Part shown: positions 38,329-51,160 of the stretch, one piece after another
How positions within the stretch are numbered: the stretch's first letter is position 1
Layout: the number at the start of each line of letters is the position of its first letter
NCBI GenBank assembly: GCA_025174535.1
Contig: JALBUN010000001.1
Location: forward strand, 1,116,001-1,180,000
Source of the DNA: Cantharellus purpuraceus
Lineage: Eukaryota; Basidiomycota; Agaricomycetes; Cantharellales; Hydnaceae
Length of the DNA stretch: 64,000 nucleotides
Reading direction: 5' to 3'
The notes under the pieces: generated by a model
The model's input: the letters and a program-made list of their open reading frames with translations, nothing else
The model's database searches: none
Told to the model about the DNA's origin: nothing
Translations under genes and position numbers: made by a program

Positions 38329-40798
38329 TTACATCTTTCAACGCAACCATTAAATCGTCTCGAATCTCGTCACACTTTTTTGAGGAAAACTCACCAACCA
38401 TGCCCAAAACTTCTCCCAAACGTTCCGAGGCGGGGGCTCGTCCACACTAATATACCGTCACACGGTGTCCCAATGCAATTAAACTCGTACCAAATGTACT
38501 TACGTGTTGGCTTCAATCTCTTTCAGTCCTGTGACGAAGTCCATGTCCTGTGGCGATATTATGCCTTGCTTGTAGTATAACAAGGAGCCCAGGTACAGGA
38601 CAGGGAAAAGCATCAGGGGGAGATAATTGGTGATGAAAGTATCCGTAGCCCATTCTATGGTGAATGAAATCGAAACAATTAATGGACGATCCTGATCAGG
38701 CCTATAATGGACTCACGGCCTTTGAAGAACACGGAATTGCCACTGAATAAACAGACCACAAAGGTGGAAATCATGCCATACCATGCGGCGAAGGGTTGTA
38801 ATGGTGAGGCGAAGGGAAGATCCTTGCGGGAGATACCTTGGGCCTGGATACCAGCATAGAAGCGGAGATAAGTTAAACTGATGCTGAACCAGGTCATCAG
38901 GCCTGCTACAGAGGTCTGAACGAAACAAATTGAGCAAACTGCGCTTGCTAATCCACACTTTGGGCATACCATATTCGCGAACCAAGTGAAGACTCTTCCG
39001 GAATTATTGTTGATACCCATATATGCTGGTGGAAGCACATGAAATAAATTCCCTGGACTAACCATCCAGACTTACACAGGAATCCGATGGAAGCACTAAA
39101 GGTCACGGCGACTATGGGAAGACCGCTCTTCAGGGTATAGGTGAATGCTTTGGGGCCGTTGCCAGATAGAGCCAAGCCATCTGATAAACGATGAACTTTT
39201 CTCTCCTGACAGACGTTAAGAAAACAACATACAAAGAGCACGGGAGCTGGTATAGAGATCACTAGATGCCGCCGACAATGCAGAAGTAAGCAGCGCAGCG
39301 TTGATGACGGAGGGGAGCCCCTTAATTCCGGCCCTCGTAATTCTACGGAAAGGGGGCAGGCGGGAATGGAAGAGTCAAACGACGAACAATTAGGAGACGG
39401 TAAGCATTACGTACGCAATCACAAATGGCGAAGCAGCGGCGTCCTTGCTTGTCAAATTCAACCCAGGGTCGGTGGAAGGCACCAACAAGCCGATTATCAA
39501 GGTACCTCCAATGTAAAACAGTAAAATGCGGATGTATACCCTCTTGATCGCTTTGGGAAGGTTTCGTCCTGTGCAAACCAACTCATTCAGGAGTTCATAC
39601 GAGAAGGTGGGAGGTACACACGGGGATTCTTGGCTTCTCCTGCAGCGATAGCGACGATCTCTGTGCCAATGAAGGAGAACGCTGCCTGGGTCATTACGGC
39701 CCACCTGGATATTAGTGAGTGTATTTCAAAGGCGACTGAGGCAGCTGAATTGAAAAACTGCTAACCATCCCAGGAACCGTCCTTCCGCGCCGCTGATGCC
39801 CTTGTATTGAACAAATGGTCCTGGGTTTTTCCAATATCTGAATCCAATCCGGTCGTGATTCGGACCACCACCAAGGTCGAGAATGATTCCGAGAATGATA
39901 AGACCGGTAATGGTGATGACTTTGATAGATGCGAATATAAATTCGCATTCACCATATACACCTGCTCCGCATTAGAGGTGCTATGACTTGCCAAGAAAAT
40001 TGTACGAACCGGCGCCCATAAGGTTTATGCCAATCACAAGGACCAAAAAGATGGTGACCCAGGCGGCATTGTTGATTGATTTATTCCAAAAATTAACGAG
40101 CACAGCTGCAGCACTTAATTCGGCGGGTAAGATGATTGCCCTGGAGCAAATATGGAATGAGCCAATCGCGCTTTTTGTCCAACCTGGCGTCACTGACCAG
40201 TTGTACCAATAGTTCCAACCCATCGTGAAGGAGAGTGACCGATTGACAAACCTTTCTGCCAGTTTGATGTGACCACCAGGAATAGGGAGAAATGCTATCA
40301 TTTCCCCAAGAGATACCATCACTGAATAGCATATCGTTCCCATACTTCATGTTTTGCATAAGACACTGTCGAGGTGGTCTACTGTAATATACTCACACGA
40401 TATATCCCAATAACAGACCGATAGGCCCTCCGTTCTTTAATGGACCACTGGGGGTTTGGTAGGTAGCCTGCATGATGGAACATAGGGAGTACTTACGCAG
40501 TACCAAGGAAGAGACCAGTGCCAATAACACCTGAACAATGAACATTGAACGAGCTGGTGTCGGATGTCATTCTCTCAATGAGGATTCGAAAGCTTACCGC
40601 CAATACTGGTGATAAGGATGATAGGGTGAACCCAACTGTGCACCAACCAACTAGCAGTAAAAACACGCACCTGATCATAGCGATATGGCGGTTTTTGAGC
40701 TGACGCTTGAGCCCATCATCCACATGAACGACTTCAACGTCGCTAAAGTCCTTCTTGCTATCGGCATTCGTTTGAGCTTTCTCCAAGGGATCACTCAT
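38329..40798 (-). CDS. Amino-acid permease, yeast amino acid transporter (YAT) family
   Basis: Sixteen exons: 40798-40671, 40605-40598, 40530-40497, 40447-40397, 40344-40198, 40140-40010, 39961-39766, 39704-39622, 39568-39415, 39342-39233, 39180-39076, 39025-38970, 38915-38717, 38654-38504, 38446-38395 and 38334-38329. They give 536 residues. YAT motifs: SIGGVIGTGLFLGTA, NGGPIGLLLGYIV, SLGEMIAFLPIPGG, GWNYWYNW, ILPAELSAAAVLV, WWAVMTQAAFSFIGTEI, AGEAKNPRRNLPKAIKRV, SALSAASSDLYTSSRALYGLA and SVAGLMTWFSISLTYLRFY. Predicted plasma-membrane proton-amino acid symporter with 12 helices. Exon 2 is only 8 nt. The last exon is uncertain: either a 6-nt exon (Met-stop, as in relatives ending WLM) or read-through to TAA at 38350-38352. 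Confidence 0.92.
40598..40605 (-). other. 8-nt micro-exon of the permease gene
   Basis: TATTGGCG flanked by CACCAG upstream and GTAAGC downstream. It supplies Ile-Gly and parts of the flanking Ser and Gly codons in the conserved SIGGVIGTG motif. Without it the neighbouring exons do not join in frame and the motif is lost. Confidence 0.85.
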
Positions 40799-41731
40799 GA
40801 CGACCGGAGGAGAGAGTCAAGTAGAGGCGTCTATCAGCAGGGGCTCAGGAGTTATACATTTAAAGCGGGGCAGACGGCTGCGATGTTGTCAATTCTCATC
40901 AGGAAGCCATGTTGATCATTCCATAGTATATAGAAGCGCTTGCGACTTCCCTAGTATTTCGCATAATCTTCAAATTGTCGAGTTTTGCTATGAATTGCAG
41001 CATCAAGGCCTCTGCTATTACCCTGTAAGTAATCTTATCGCTATAGGCCATGTGGATACAACATTAGTATTATAGGATGATTTCCCAATGTACTAGCCGG
41101 CACTTGCAGTCTCCGACCTTCAGGAGGCCAGGAGACTTAGTCAGGGCCGGTACACCAGTGTGGACCGAAGATCATCGTCATCAAATGATGTTACACTGCG
41201 CGACAGCATGGGTGTTGAGAGACTTGACCATTTTGACAGTGTGCGGGAAGCTATGGCCGTCTATGGACCCAGATCACCTCTGCATCAATCACGGCCTCGT
41301 CTGCACTGTAGCCAGGTCGATATGCGCTAACTTTGCCGTCGTGTAATATGCGATGATACCGATTCTGTGCGTACTCACATGGCCAATCGCAAATGTTTCC
41401 TATCGAACGTACAGGAGCCGGCGTACTAGTAGCTGCGCAATCGGGATTGATCTTGCTACTCTCGTGTAAGAATCATGCAGGCATGCTGTGTAATGCTGTA
41501 AAAGCAACCAGGTGCGAAGAATAAGTAATGGAGAACAAAGTCGGGACTCATATTCAAGCTTCAGGGCAGTGGGGGTCTGAAAGCTGTTTGCGATTCCATA
41601 ATATATGGTGCCTTCCTTGCCAGTAGGTAACCCGTTAAAGACACGGGGATCCTAATACATACGGGGGGTTATATCCGGCTGATCCGTCCTGGCCCCAAAA
41701 AATCGAGCGAGACCGACGGAGAGACAAGTTG
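40799..41731. promoter_or_regulatory. Divergent intergenic region between permease and RhoGEF
   Basis: About 930 bp between two divergent genes, presumably carrying both promoters. Short frames only. No specific site could be identified. Confidence 0.4.
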
Positions 41732-44700
41732 ATGTGCCGACTCTGCAACCTCTCACAATCACGCCTTGCTCAGGTTCAACGCCGCAACAACGATCCAAGC
41801 AAGGTTTCATATTTCAGACTTACCCTACTGCTATAATAGCCGAAGCCCATATATGGTGACATCAGGATACTAACCGTTAGGCGTACCACAAAGCGTTTAG
41901 GCGTGCGCTCGTTTTCAACCTCCTTTCCTCCCACCATCCCGACCCATACATACGCTACGCCGATCCATCTATTCACGAGGAAGGAACTTGAACAAGTCCT
42001 TGCGAACTTGGACATCAAGGCAACTCTCGAGGCATTCTTTGGAAATTGGTGAGTATCCGCGCCCGTCCTTAAGCAGGTTCAGAATGGGGGAATATCGAAC
42101 TGACAGTGAGGCCACGGGTCCACAGTCCCCCGAAATTCAACAGAACCTTCCATATCATTCCTTGCTGCCGCGATTTACACATACACAACCTAGGCAACTG
42201 TCGCAAGAAGCCATCATCCAACCGAGTTGGGGGATTTATTCAAGGCCAGCATATTGCGGGAAGAACAATGGAATGCTAGCTGACCTGTATGTTGTAGACG
42301 ATTCAGAATTAACAAAACACAATGGAACCTACCTCGCACCGAGATGCAGTAACGATGCTAAGATCGCAGGGCCCAATCTCGTCGCCAATGCCCCACACCG
42401 GTGATACCAACACGCTAGCAGTGGACCGAGCTTTCACACAAATCCCCGATCCACCAGTAGGCGCAGTCGCACACTCACAATGGGACCAGGACATGCACGC
42501 ATACAGAGAGGATAGGTCGATAAGGTTTGGGAACGGAAGAGCGGTAGAGAATGCAGATACAATGGAGAGAGAGGGCGAAACAGAGGATGCGACGAAAGGC
42601 GAGACACGACAAGTGGGCTCCAGATCCCTACCCTCTCGTTCATCAAGTATCGCGCCGCCCGGGTCACGATTTCCGATCTCGCGTGTAATTCCACCACGTA
42701 CGGTATCCAGATCAAGCTATTTAAAGGACATGCCATCGTCGACGCAACCGCTGCAACGATCTGCAACGATGCGGCTTCCATACACACCGTCTCTCAAACA
42801 GGAGGCCACACGACCAAGTACCTTGTACTCACCCGGGATAGATTTTTCCGGCAGAAGTAATAGTTTCAGGCACGGTCACGCGCGGGGGCATACGGTGTCG
42901 TTGAACCGAGTAAATGGTGATGCCGTGTCGGTATTGCGTACAGGGGAGATGGACGGCGAGAATGTGGATCATGAGCGTATTATTGTTGGTGGGAGCACAC
43001 CACCCTCCATGGTAAGCACCAGCCGAACGCCACTCAGCACGGTGGTGCCCATCAGGTCGAACATGCGGCGTCCCTCTTTGTGCGAAACCAACGCCAGCAC
43101 TGGAGCAGCAGCAGCTATGCCGCGTGTGTATGGGACGACAGTGGCTCCGGAATGGCTAGGTGAGTCTAAAGGATGCTTGTGGGTGCCCATGGGGCCACCC
43201 CGTTTATTTTCAAGTTCCGCACTGCGTCGCTTGCCTGTCTAGCGCACGCTAGTCTTCTTCCATCATTCTCTCCTCCTCTCCTTCGCTTCTCCTACCTTGA
43301 TACCTCCCCAGGAGAGGATCTGGTGGATACAGACTTTTCGCTTACCATGCAACGTTTAGTAGATCAAGATGACCACAACGAAGACGATATCCATATCCCT
43401 AATTCACGGCCTCGGGCTCCAACACCCTCTGCTCTGCCACCTTCTTTCCAGTATTCTCCAAGCGTAAACTCCCCAGCCTCTCCGTATGCACCCTCCACGG
43501 CATCCGCAGTGTCGCCAGTTTCAATAGTACCCCTAGTGCATGGACACGGTCACACGACCTCAGCCGCTTCGGCGCGTGCGCGAAGTCAATCTGTAACTGC
43601 AGGAAGGCCCTCCACACCATCGCATTCCAGTGGTCCACCTTCCACCGCGCCTTTGTCTGCCCCAGACGAATACGCTGCAGATGCGCACCCGCTTCCCCCT
43701 ACTACACCTCCTCATACCTTTGCTGGCCCCCCCAAATACACGTATTCAAACTACGCTGATCCAGCTGGCTTTCCCACTCCACCTTCATACCCGCCCGTCC
43801 CAGGACTGGTAGCCTGTGGATCATCAAGTACCTCTACTCGCTCAAGCGCGTACACCTCGCCTGGCGCTAGCGCGCCGTTTTCTACAAATGATCTCAGCAT
43901 TGGTCTAGGAGGGTATGCAAGTAGAGGAGACGAAGATGATCCTCTCTATACAGAGGATGATGCTGTGGATATTGGCGCCGCTATCACCGCGGACAAACCC
44001 ATTCCTGCCCTGCCACACACATCTTACCACTCATCTGTTGCGCGCGAATCGTCGGAGAACTCAATATCACGGCTACAATTCGCAGCAAATGCTGCTGCTG
44101 CGACTGCTGCTAATGGGAACGGGGTGTCCCTAGGGTGGAATGAGGGATACGCTCCGTCGACCCGCAGCGGCAGTTCCAGTTACGAAAGTACGTTCCATTC
44201 GCTATTTCTTTCCCGCCTGTTCCGTTTTGGCTGCATGTCAAAAAATTGCACGGCCATCCGCGTTCATATATTCGGCACAATGTATTAGGCGCCTAACTTC
44301 TTTAGCGCCCAATATACTGTGGTATCTCTTTGCTACTTTTGCTGACTTTTAGCATCTGTTGTTACAAATCTGTAGGTTCGCCTATCCCGGCCACCAACTC
44401 GGATCAACCCGTCTCAAGGAAGCTCACAAGCACTAAGTGGCGCAGCGTCGATGAGGACGATGATCTAGACCCTGCTAACGATTCTGATGCACAACCACCG
44501 CCACCGTCGAGCTATCAGTACCGCCCTCGCAAGGGTACTGTGGGTAGTTCTCATAGTGAGAGTATGAGTGGGCTGACCAGTGCGAGTGAGGATGAGACGG
44601 ATGCAGACGATTATGTTATTGCGAGAGAAGTTGATGAGGACTCGGAAGAGGCAAGGACAGCAGCCATTGTTGTGGCGGAAGAGGGGAGGGGGCTCATTGT

Positions 44701-47700
44701 TCATGGTGAGGGCCTGAACGTGACTGCCGTCAATATCCAACCTGGTATGTCGCGTGACCAATCTGCATTGCATTATCGCGGCTGATTTATGTGCATTGTC
44801 AGGCACAACACACCTTCTCCTTGCTTCGCTTGCTACGCCCAACTCATTACCAGCTCTTCTCACGCAGACGTTACCCAGTATCGCACATACCCTTCTCGCG
44901 CTTGATATCTCTGCCAACTACCTCGGCGCACTTCCCCCTGCCCTGGCAACGTGCATGCAGCTTACAGAGTTGAATATCGCAAGTAACCCGCTACGAGCTC
45001 TTCCCGTATGGTTGGCTGGCTTGGAAGGCTTACGAGTTCTCATCGCTGATGCGACAGGAATCAGTACGTTTCTTACCTCGCATTAGTTGGGAAGGCTAAG
45101 GCGAATGTTTTGCAGCCACCTTGCCTCCAGAACTGGTGTCCCTCAATGCGTTGAATGTTCTTTCCATCCGGCGAAATAAGCTCATGGCATTACCTGCTTG
45201 GTTTGCGCGCCTACCTGCGTTAGAACGTCTGGAACTTGAGGGAAATCCATTTCAAGGCCCTTGGAAGGCTCTCCTTGCTCCACTCATTGCAACGCGCCCT
45301 GTAGTTTCTGCGGGCATACCTTTACCAGGCGAAATTATGCGCCAGCAGCAACAACAACAGCCAACCTCCTTCTCCAATTCGAACGCGAGCTCGATGTATG
45401 GGCCAGGATTATCCATATATAACGAAGCTTCTCCAATTCAGCCTTTGCAAGAGACAGTCACGTCATCAAATGAGTTCCCACGTAACGTACAGCAGCTCCT
45501 TTCCCCATACTCCGCGGCACAAGGTTCATTTTTCAGTGCGACGGACTCGGACTCGTATTCGATGCCAAATAGCGCTGTGGAAGCAGATGAAGGTGGCGCA
45601 AGACGGTTCATATCGGAGGATGAGGAACATACCATTGTGCCTCGTTCGTTACCTTCGTCTTCACAACACTTGTTACATCCATCTTCACAACTGTCAATTT
45701 CGCCATCGCCTCTTGCCCTTACTTCGTCATCCCCAACATCCCCATCACAACACTCGCTTACCTCACCTACACTATTGCCTTACATGCACTCGCCCTCGGG
45801 TCCAAATGGGTTTGATCGGTTTGAGCATGCTCTTGCCAATGTCCAGGAAGCTATTCCTAGTCCTGGGCCAAGCCCTATACAACGTGCCCCGACATTTTCA
45901 GCTGGTGACCGTCGTACACCGTCGCCTTACCTTCGCCCGCTTTCCCGCACTCGAACGACCCCGAGCCGGTCCCGCTTGAGTTCAGGCAGTGGCAATGGGT
46001 CAATCGCTACCTTCATCGCGGACCAGGGACATGAGGACGGCGGGCAAAGAAGTCGCACATCATCTGCCACCTCTCAGCGACCGCGTACATCGTCTACCAT
46101 ATCACAGCGCCCACATACAGATTATGCCCCGGGCAGATATGGAGAATCGCTCCTCATGGAGGATTCAGGATTCTATGGAAGCCGCTTGGGGTATTCTAGG
46201 TCTGAAAGCAGTGAGATGTTGGCTGGTAGCGCAATGAATGTTGGTGCGGGTATGAACGGGAGGCAAGCAAACGAGGATGACCGAAGGACTGAGTTAAGGA
46301 GGATGCGAAGTGCTGACGAGTTGCGACGTGCGCTGGAGTCAGTCATTGGGCCGAGCAAGCCGATGGCACCCGCTCGGGAAGACGACGACTCCGCCGGTGA
46401 CACAGAAACTGACCGTGCACCGCCCTTCTTCGTTCCACGGATTGAAGCAAGGCCGCCGATCAGACACCATCACACATCGGATGTGGATGCAACCCTAATG
46501 GGTAGTCGGGGAGGCGCCGTGCAAGGGGTGACGTTAACAGACCGTCCGGGTGCGAAGCGCTTTGCGAGTCTGGGAGCTTCACAAGGGCTGGGCGGGAGTC
46601 TGTCAACGCGCTCACGACCTGCGCTTCCGGATGGAATGTGGGATGCTGATGGTGATGCAGACGTTGAGGGTGACGGTGAGGAGGCGAAAATGAAGACCGC
46701 GAGTCGCCCAATGAGCTCAACGGAGCAAGACAAAGGTCAGGCTGACGATGGCACACGCTCGACCAAGACGAAAGGCAAGTGGGGCTTCTTGAAAAAGATG
46801 AGCATGGGTCGTATACGCCCGGAGACAACCAGTAGGTCGTCGAATCCGCCATCGTCGGCACGATCGACACAGACGTCCCCGCAAGGCGGGTCAAATGTTC
46901 AGCGCTCCAGTGCATTCTCCGATCATGCCGTAAGCGAGACTTCGCCTACAGCAAGGTCGCGTCCGCACTCGCGCGAGAACACCAATACATCACCAGGCTT
47001 CACAGCAAATCCTCCTCCTCTTCCTAATTTGAACATTCCACCCCAACCTGGATTGCCATCACTCCATCCTCCTTCCTTGCAACATCGTTCCGCCAGGCGC
47101 AGAAGCTTTTTACCCCTTGATGGACCCCCTGCTCTCAATATTCCGATACCGAGTACTGCAGCCTTCCTGCCTGAGACTATAATTGCGACGAATAGTGCCG
47201 TGGAGGAGTCCAAACCTACACTTGTTGAATCGAATGCAGAGCAAGCGCCTCCATTGCCGCATTTATCTCACCAGCTACATGACAACGACAACCGCGCTTT
47301 ACGTAGTGTCATGGCCTACCTGCGAGACATGGCGGATCTTGGGATGTCCAGCTCGGCTCCTGGACTGCCAACGACCAATTCTAACCCTTCGACTTTCAAT
47401 CTTGGCTCGAGTTCGTCACAAGACAATGAAGATGGACGTTCGCGGCGTCCTACGCTTGTCGAAAGTGGCCGGGTCCTGTCTGAAGGATCGCTTGCTTCGA
47501 ATGCATCGTCAGGCTCTGGTTTCGGAGGCATACACTCTCGTTCTGAGGACCAAAGAGCGAATACTATGAGCGTGGTCACTACCGATAGCGGCGGTAGTGG
47601 TAAAGGTGACGAGGACCGCAGTAAGCACAAAGACGACAAGTCAAAGAGGGTGTTGGTTATAAAGGAGATTGTCGAGTAAGTGCTTCGCCTATTTTTCTTT

Positions 47701-49247
47701 CCGCTTTTTGTTCACCGCCCCCTTCAGAACTGAGCGCACGTACGTCAAAGGTCTCCAGGAGCTTATCGACATCTATGTCAAACCTGCTTCCTTACCTGTC
47801 AATACGCTCGGTAACGCCGTAGCGTCTACCAAGGAGACCGTCATTCCCCAGCAAGAGCGCAAAATAGTATTCAATGGCTTAGACTCTCTCTTTTCCTTTC
47901 ATGCTCAGAGCTTTTTACCCGCACTGGAGCAGGCCGCGAAGCCGCTGCTCCGTGCACCCAACGCGGAAACAGATATCACCGGAGAGATCTCGATGACAGC
48001 GGCCACCTCCATCGCAAATGTGTTTGTCTCCCACGCGGCTTTCATGAGGATGTACTCGACTTACATAAAGTAAGTTTACGAACCTTTCTGTGATGATCGA
48101 CGCATCGTGACGGTATTACGTTAGCAACTTTGACAATGCTGTTCAGCGGTTGAAACTATGGACGGTCGATCGCCGTGCTCCTACTTCGGTACCTGGGTCT
48201 TCGTTGACTTCTCCGAGTTCTAGCACTGCCCACTTGGCTGGTATGGCTCTTCAAATGTCTGTCGTCAATGTCTCGGGGGTTGGTGACAACACACCGACGT
48301 CTGGCATCCATCCCCTCACTACAAGTCAACGAAAACGTATCAAATCGTACTTAAAGCGATGTCGACTTAATCCCAAGCATTCGCAGCTGAACCTAGAAGG
48401 CTACTTGCTACTTCCTATTCAACGAATACCTCGTTATCGAATGCTGGTGAGTCTCTTGCGCATAGTAATTTCGCAGGGCCTAATAGCGGCTATCAGCTGG
48501 AGGAGTTAGTACGCTGTACACCGCCAGATCCTAATGCCCTTGACGATCCTATGGACCGTGCATTGACTGAGATATCTTCCTTGGCGAACAACATGAACGA
48601 AGGTAAACGTGAATCGGAGTCGCGCCGAAAACTGGTTCAATGGCAAACACGAATCAGAGGAAAGTTCCCTAGTCCCCTAGTACAACCCCACCGGTAGGTT
48701 ATTTTCCATGGATGTGACCATCTCAACGATTAATTGTAACAGGCGGTTAATCATGGATGGACCTCTATATCTGACGCGCGTTGTGCGCAAGTCTTCGATG
48801 GCTTTCGACGTTATCAACCCTACTGGTGACAAAACAAATGTCCAAGTAGAGTGTCTGGCTCCTGAAGAAACACCCCGCTCCCTCGTCGGCATTTTGTGCA
48901 ATGATCTGCTGGTCCTCTGCAAAGATCAATCTGCGGGAAAGGACAATACTCTCCCCGTCGACCTATGGGCTGTTCTACGGATGCAGACATTACCACAGCC
49001 AGCCAGCATAGTGCATGGAAACGGTACGTCTATTGCTCACTGTGTTGTTTTGTATCCTGCCCTGACACTTCACTTATAGCAATACGTGTCGTTGACAATA
49101 AAGCCATACTGTATTTTGACGCTCCGTCCACATCTGAGGCCTTGACATGGTGTCGCGGTACGTTATTTCACCTTCTGTCGTGTCACCATTGCAGTTTCTA
49201 ACCCTGCTACAGCGATCAACATGCATATCCCAGCATCAAAAACATAG
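41732..49247 (+). CDS. Giant LRR-DH-PH Rho guanine nucleotide exchange factor
   Basis: Fourteen exons: 41732-41773, 41840-42048, 42107-42286, 42363-43159, 43312-44187, 44376-44744, 44803-45063, 45116-47675, 47728-48069, 48125-48446, 48497-48693, 48743-49023, 49080-49157 and 49213-49247. They total 2,182 residues and close exactly in frame. The first three exons are less certain; a shorter start is ATG 42322. Residues about 40-820 are disordered and Ser/Pro-rich. Leucine-rich repeats lie at about 825-960 (LLALDISANYLGALP, LTELNIASNPLRALP, LNVLSIRRNKLMALP). A second long disordered stretch follows. The DH domain is at about 1760-1990 (KEIVETERTYVKGLQELIDIY, INNFDNAVQRL, LEGYLLLPIQRIPRY) and a PH domain runs to the end. 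DH-PH proteins activate Rho/Cdc42 GTPases. The LRR module may localise the protein as in adenylate-cyclase or cell-polarity scaffolds. Confidence 0.9.
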
Positions 49248-49860
49248 ACGGGGCCATCCCATATCTCATTTCTCATGCATACTGTCTCTTGGCGTCATCT
49301 CACACAATCAATTGTTATATCCTCTCATTGTCGCGTCCGCTGGCTGCCGTCGCGTCCCTTCCTGCATTCCCATTCTTAACATTGGCTGTTTACTCATCCC
49401 TCATGCTCTGTATTCTCGGTTCTCTCGGTCGCTATTGATACTATCACACCGTCCCCGCGCTCTCTACATTCTACTCCTTAACGTTAAAAGTTTTCTTCTG
49501 TTGGGCACGCTTGCGTCTTGCGCTGTTAATAGCTGTACAGCCCATGGGCGGTCAGGCAAAGGAAAACGGAGCTTTTATAGGTTTGCAATGTAGATTTCAA
49601 ATGGAGTCTAGGACTAGACTAGATGAAGAATACAAAGCACTGCTAACGCCGCCTATAGAATCATTCTGTTGGTATACTATGTATTACATCCCTTCCACGG
49701 CCCTTTGCGGTGGTCTGCCTGTCCCTTCCCAGAAGCACTACGCATACAAAACGTCCTATGCGACAACAATCATTGGTCAAGGATGGTTTATCCCAAATGT
49801 GCTTACAGGTGTAATGACCCTGACACCAGACTTCGGTGCATTACCATTGTGTCCGCCGAC
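49248..49860. other. Convergent 3' intergenic region
   Basis: About 610 bp between the 3' ends of the RhoGEF (plus) and the first seven-TM gene (minus). Two overlapping plus-strand frames (49147-49593 and 49511-49864) have no domain features and are not supported. Confidence 0.45.
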
Positions 49861-51160
49861 CTAGGTCGGTATCCCGCCCCTTCTCCAAAAGCTCCACGCA
49901 TTTAAGAAATCCTGTGCATTAACAAACATTAGTCATCAACGTCTTAACCAGCATTCAACTCACCGATGAGGTTCCAAAGATAAGAAACATAGCAAGAGGT
50001 ACTGAATTAATAATTAAATTGTGAGAGGTGATAGAGCAAACTTGCGAGCCACTCACAGCAAGCGAGGGCGAAGTTGCGCACCATGAATAAATCACCTGTG
50101 ATAAATAACAGAGATGTCCTGGACGTCAGTCAGATGTGTCAGCTTGTAAGACATTGAAAATGGAACACATACGACAGAGCCATCAACAGACAGATCAAGA
50201 ATACCAGGGTGCGGACTAACGCCGAAACGGAAATACTGGCCTGTGGGCATATGGTTCGAAAAGTCCGCCAATGGCGGTAAAGCATAATGGCGGTTAGTAC
50301 TTCACAATTCAAGGTTAGTGACTAGTGTGCCATATACTACAATTGAGAGAACAACCGCAATGGCAGAGATTCCTACACAGAGAGTGGCAACACTTTGAAA
50401 TCGAGTTAGGTTATCAGGAATACAAGGCTGGCATGCTGACTGACGAGTGCGTCTGAAGCGCACAATGGAGGCGATTACGGGAGACCAATTGTGGTTGAGC
50501 CTTCGCCAACTGAAAACGTATGGTATGCTAGTCAGCTCAGGGATGTGAGTAGATAGTGCCTTAAAATTACAATGATTGCCACTGTGAGTGCTAGCATGAA
50601 TACCAAATACGGTGCAGCTAGCATCTGTGCAGTCTTCACATTGTACATAACATTTTTTTAAGGCAAGAAGCAGCTGCTCACGGTAATTAGAAACAGCTTA
50701 GGCCAACGAAGCACGGTGTGATGGATATTCTGCCTCAAAAGAAGGTGGAGCTGTGATCACAGTAAATGATCAGACCACAGGACGTATGTACTCAGAAGCA
50801 GAACTTACATGAAGGACAAAAATGAGGGCTGACACTGAAACCATAGGCGGTGAGCCGAATATCATTGCGCCTTGTATTATACACAGACGGAAACTGGGGT
50901 GTGGATTTGATGCTTGACCTGCGTACAACCTGGCAACTAGAGTCAGTTATTTTCCTGAAACTAGCCAAGGAAACCACTGACAGCAGGGTATATGCTAGTG
51001 TGTAAAGCATCCATGTGATACAGAAATTGACGAAAACGATATGTCTGCTGACATGGCGAGAGAAGAAAATAGTGGCTAGAAGTAGTGACAGTCCAAGATG
51101 TCCCCCTAGTGCCAAGAGAATGAGGTAGACCGTCTGAGGGCCGTCCAAGACTACGGACAT
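49861..51160 (-). CDS. Seven-transmembrane protein, tandem copy 1 (possibly damaged)
   Basis: Starts at ATG 51160 and ends at TAG 49861-49863, with about nine exons and several hydrophobic helices (TVYLILLALGGHLGLSLLL, NFCITWMLYTLAYTLL, MIFGSPPMVSVSALIFVL, MLAAPYLVFMLAL). It is a clear paralogue of the gene at 52111-53473, exon by exon. The group resembles orphan seven-TM receptor-like proteins that are abundant in Agaricomycetes; ligand and signalling are unknown. One splice is problematic. After GISAIAVVLSIVVY the position of the paralogue's GTAAGA donor reads GCACAC, and the gap to the shared TTGTGAAG acceptor is only 31 nt. All later exons are open in frame, ending AWSFWRRGG. So either a tiny GC-AG intron is used or the gene is recently inactivated. 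Confidence 0.65.

Noticed and set aside
49147..49864. Two overlapping plus-strand ORFs after the RhoGEF stop
   Set aside because: The RhoGEF coding sequence ends naturally at 49247 after its PH domain, and these frames have no domain features.
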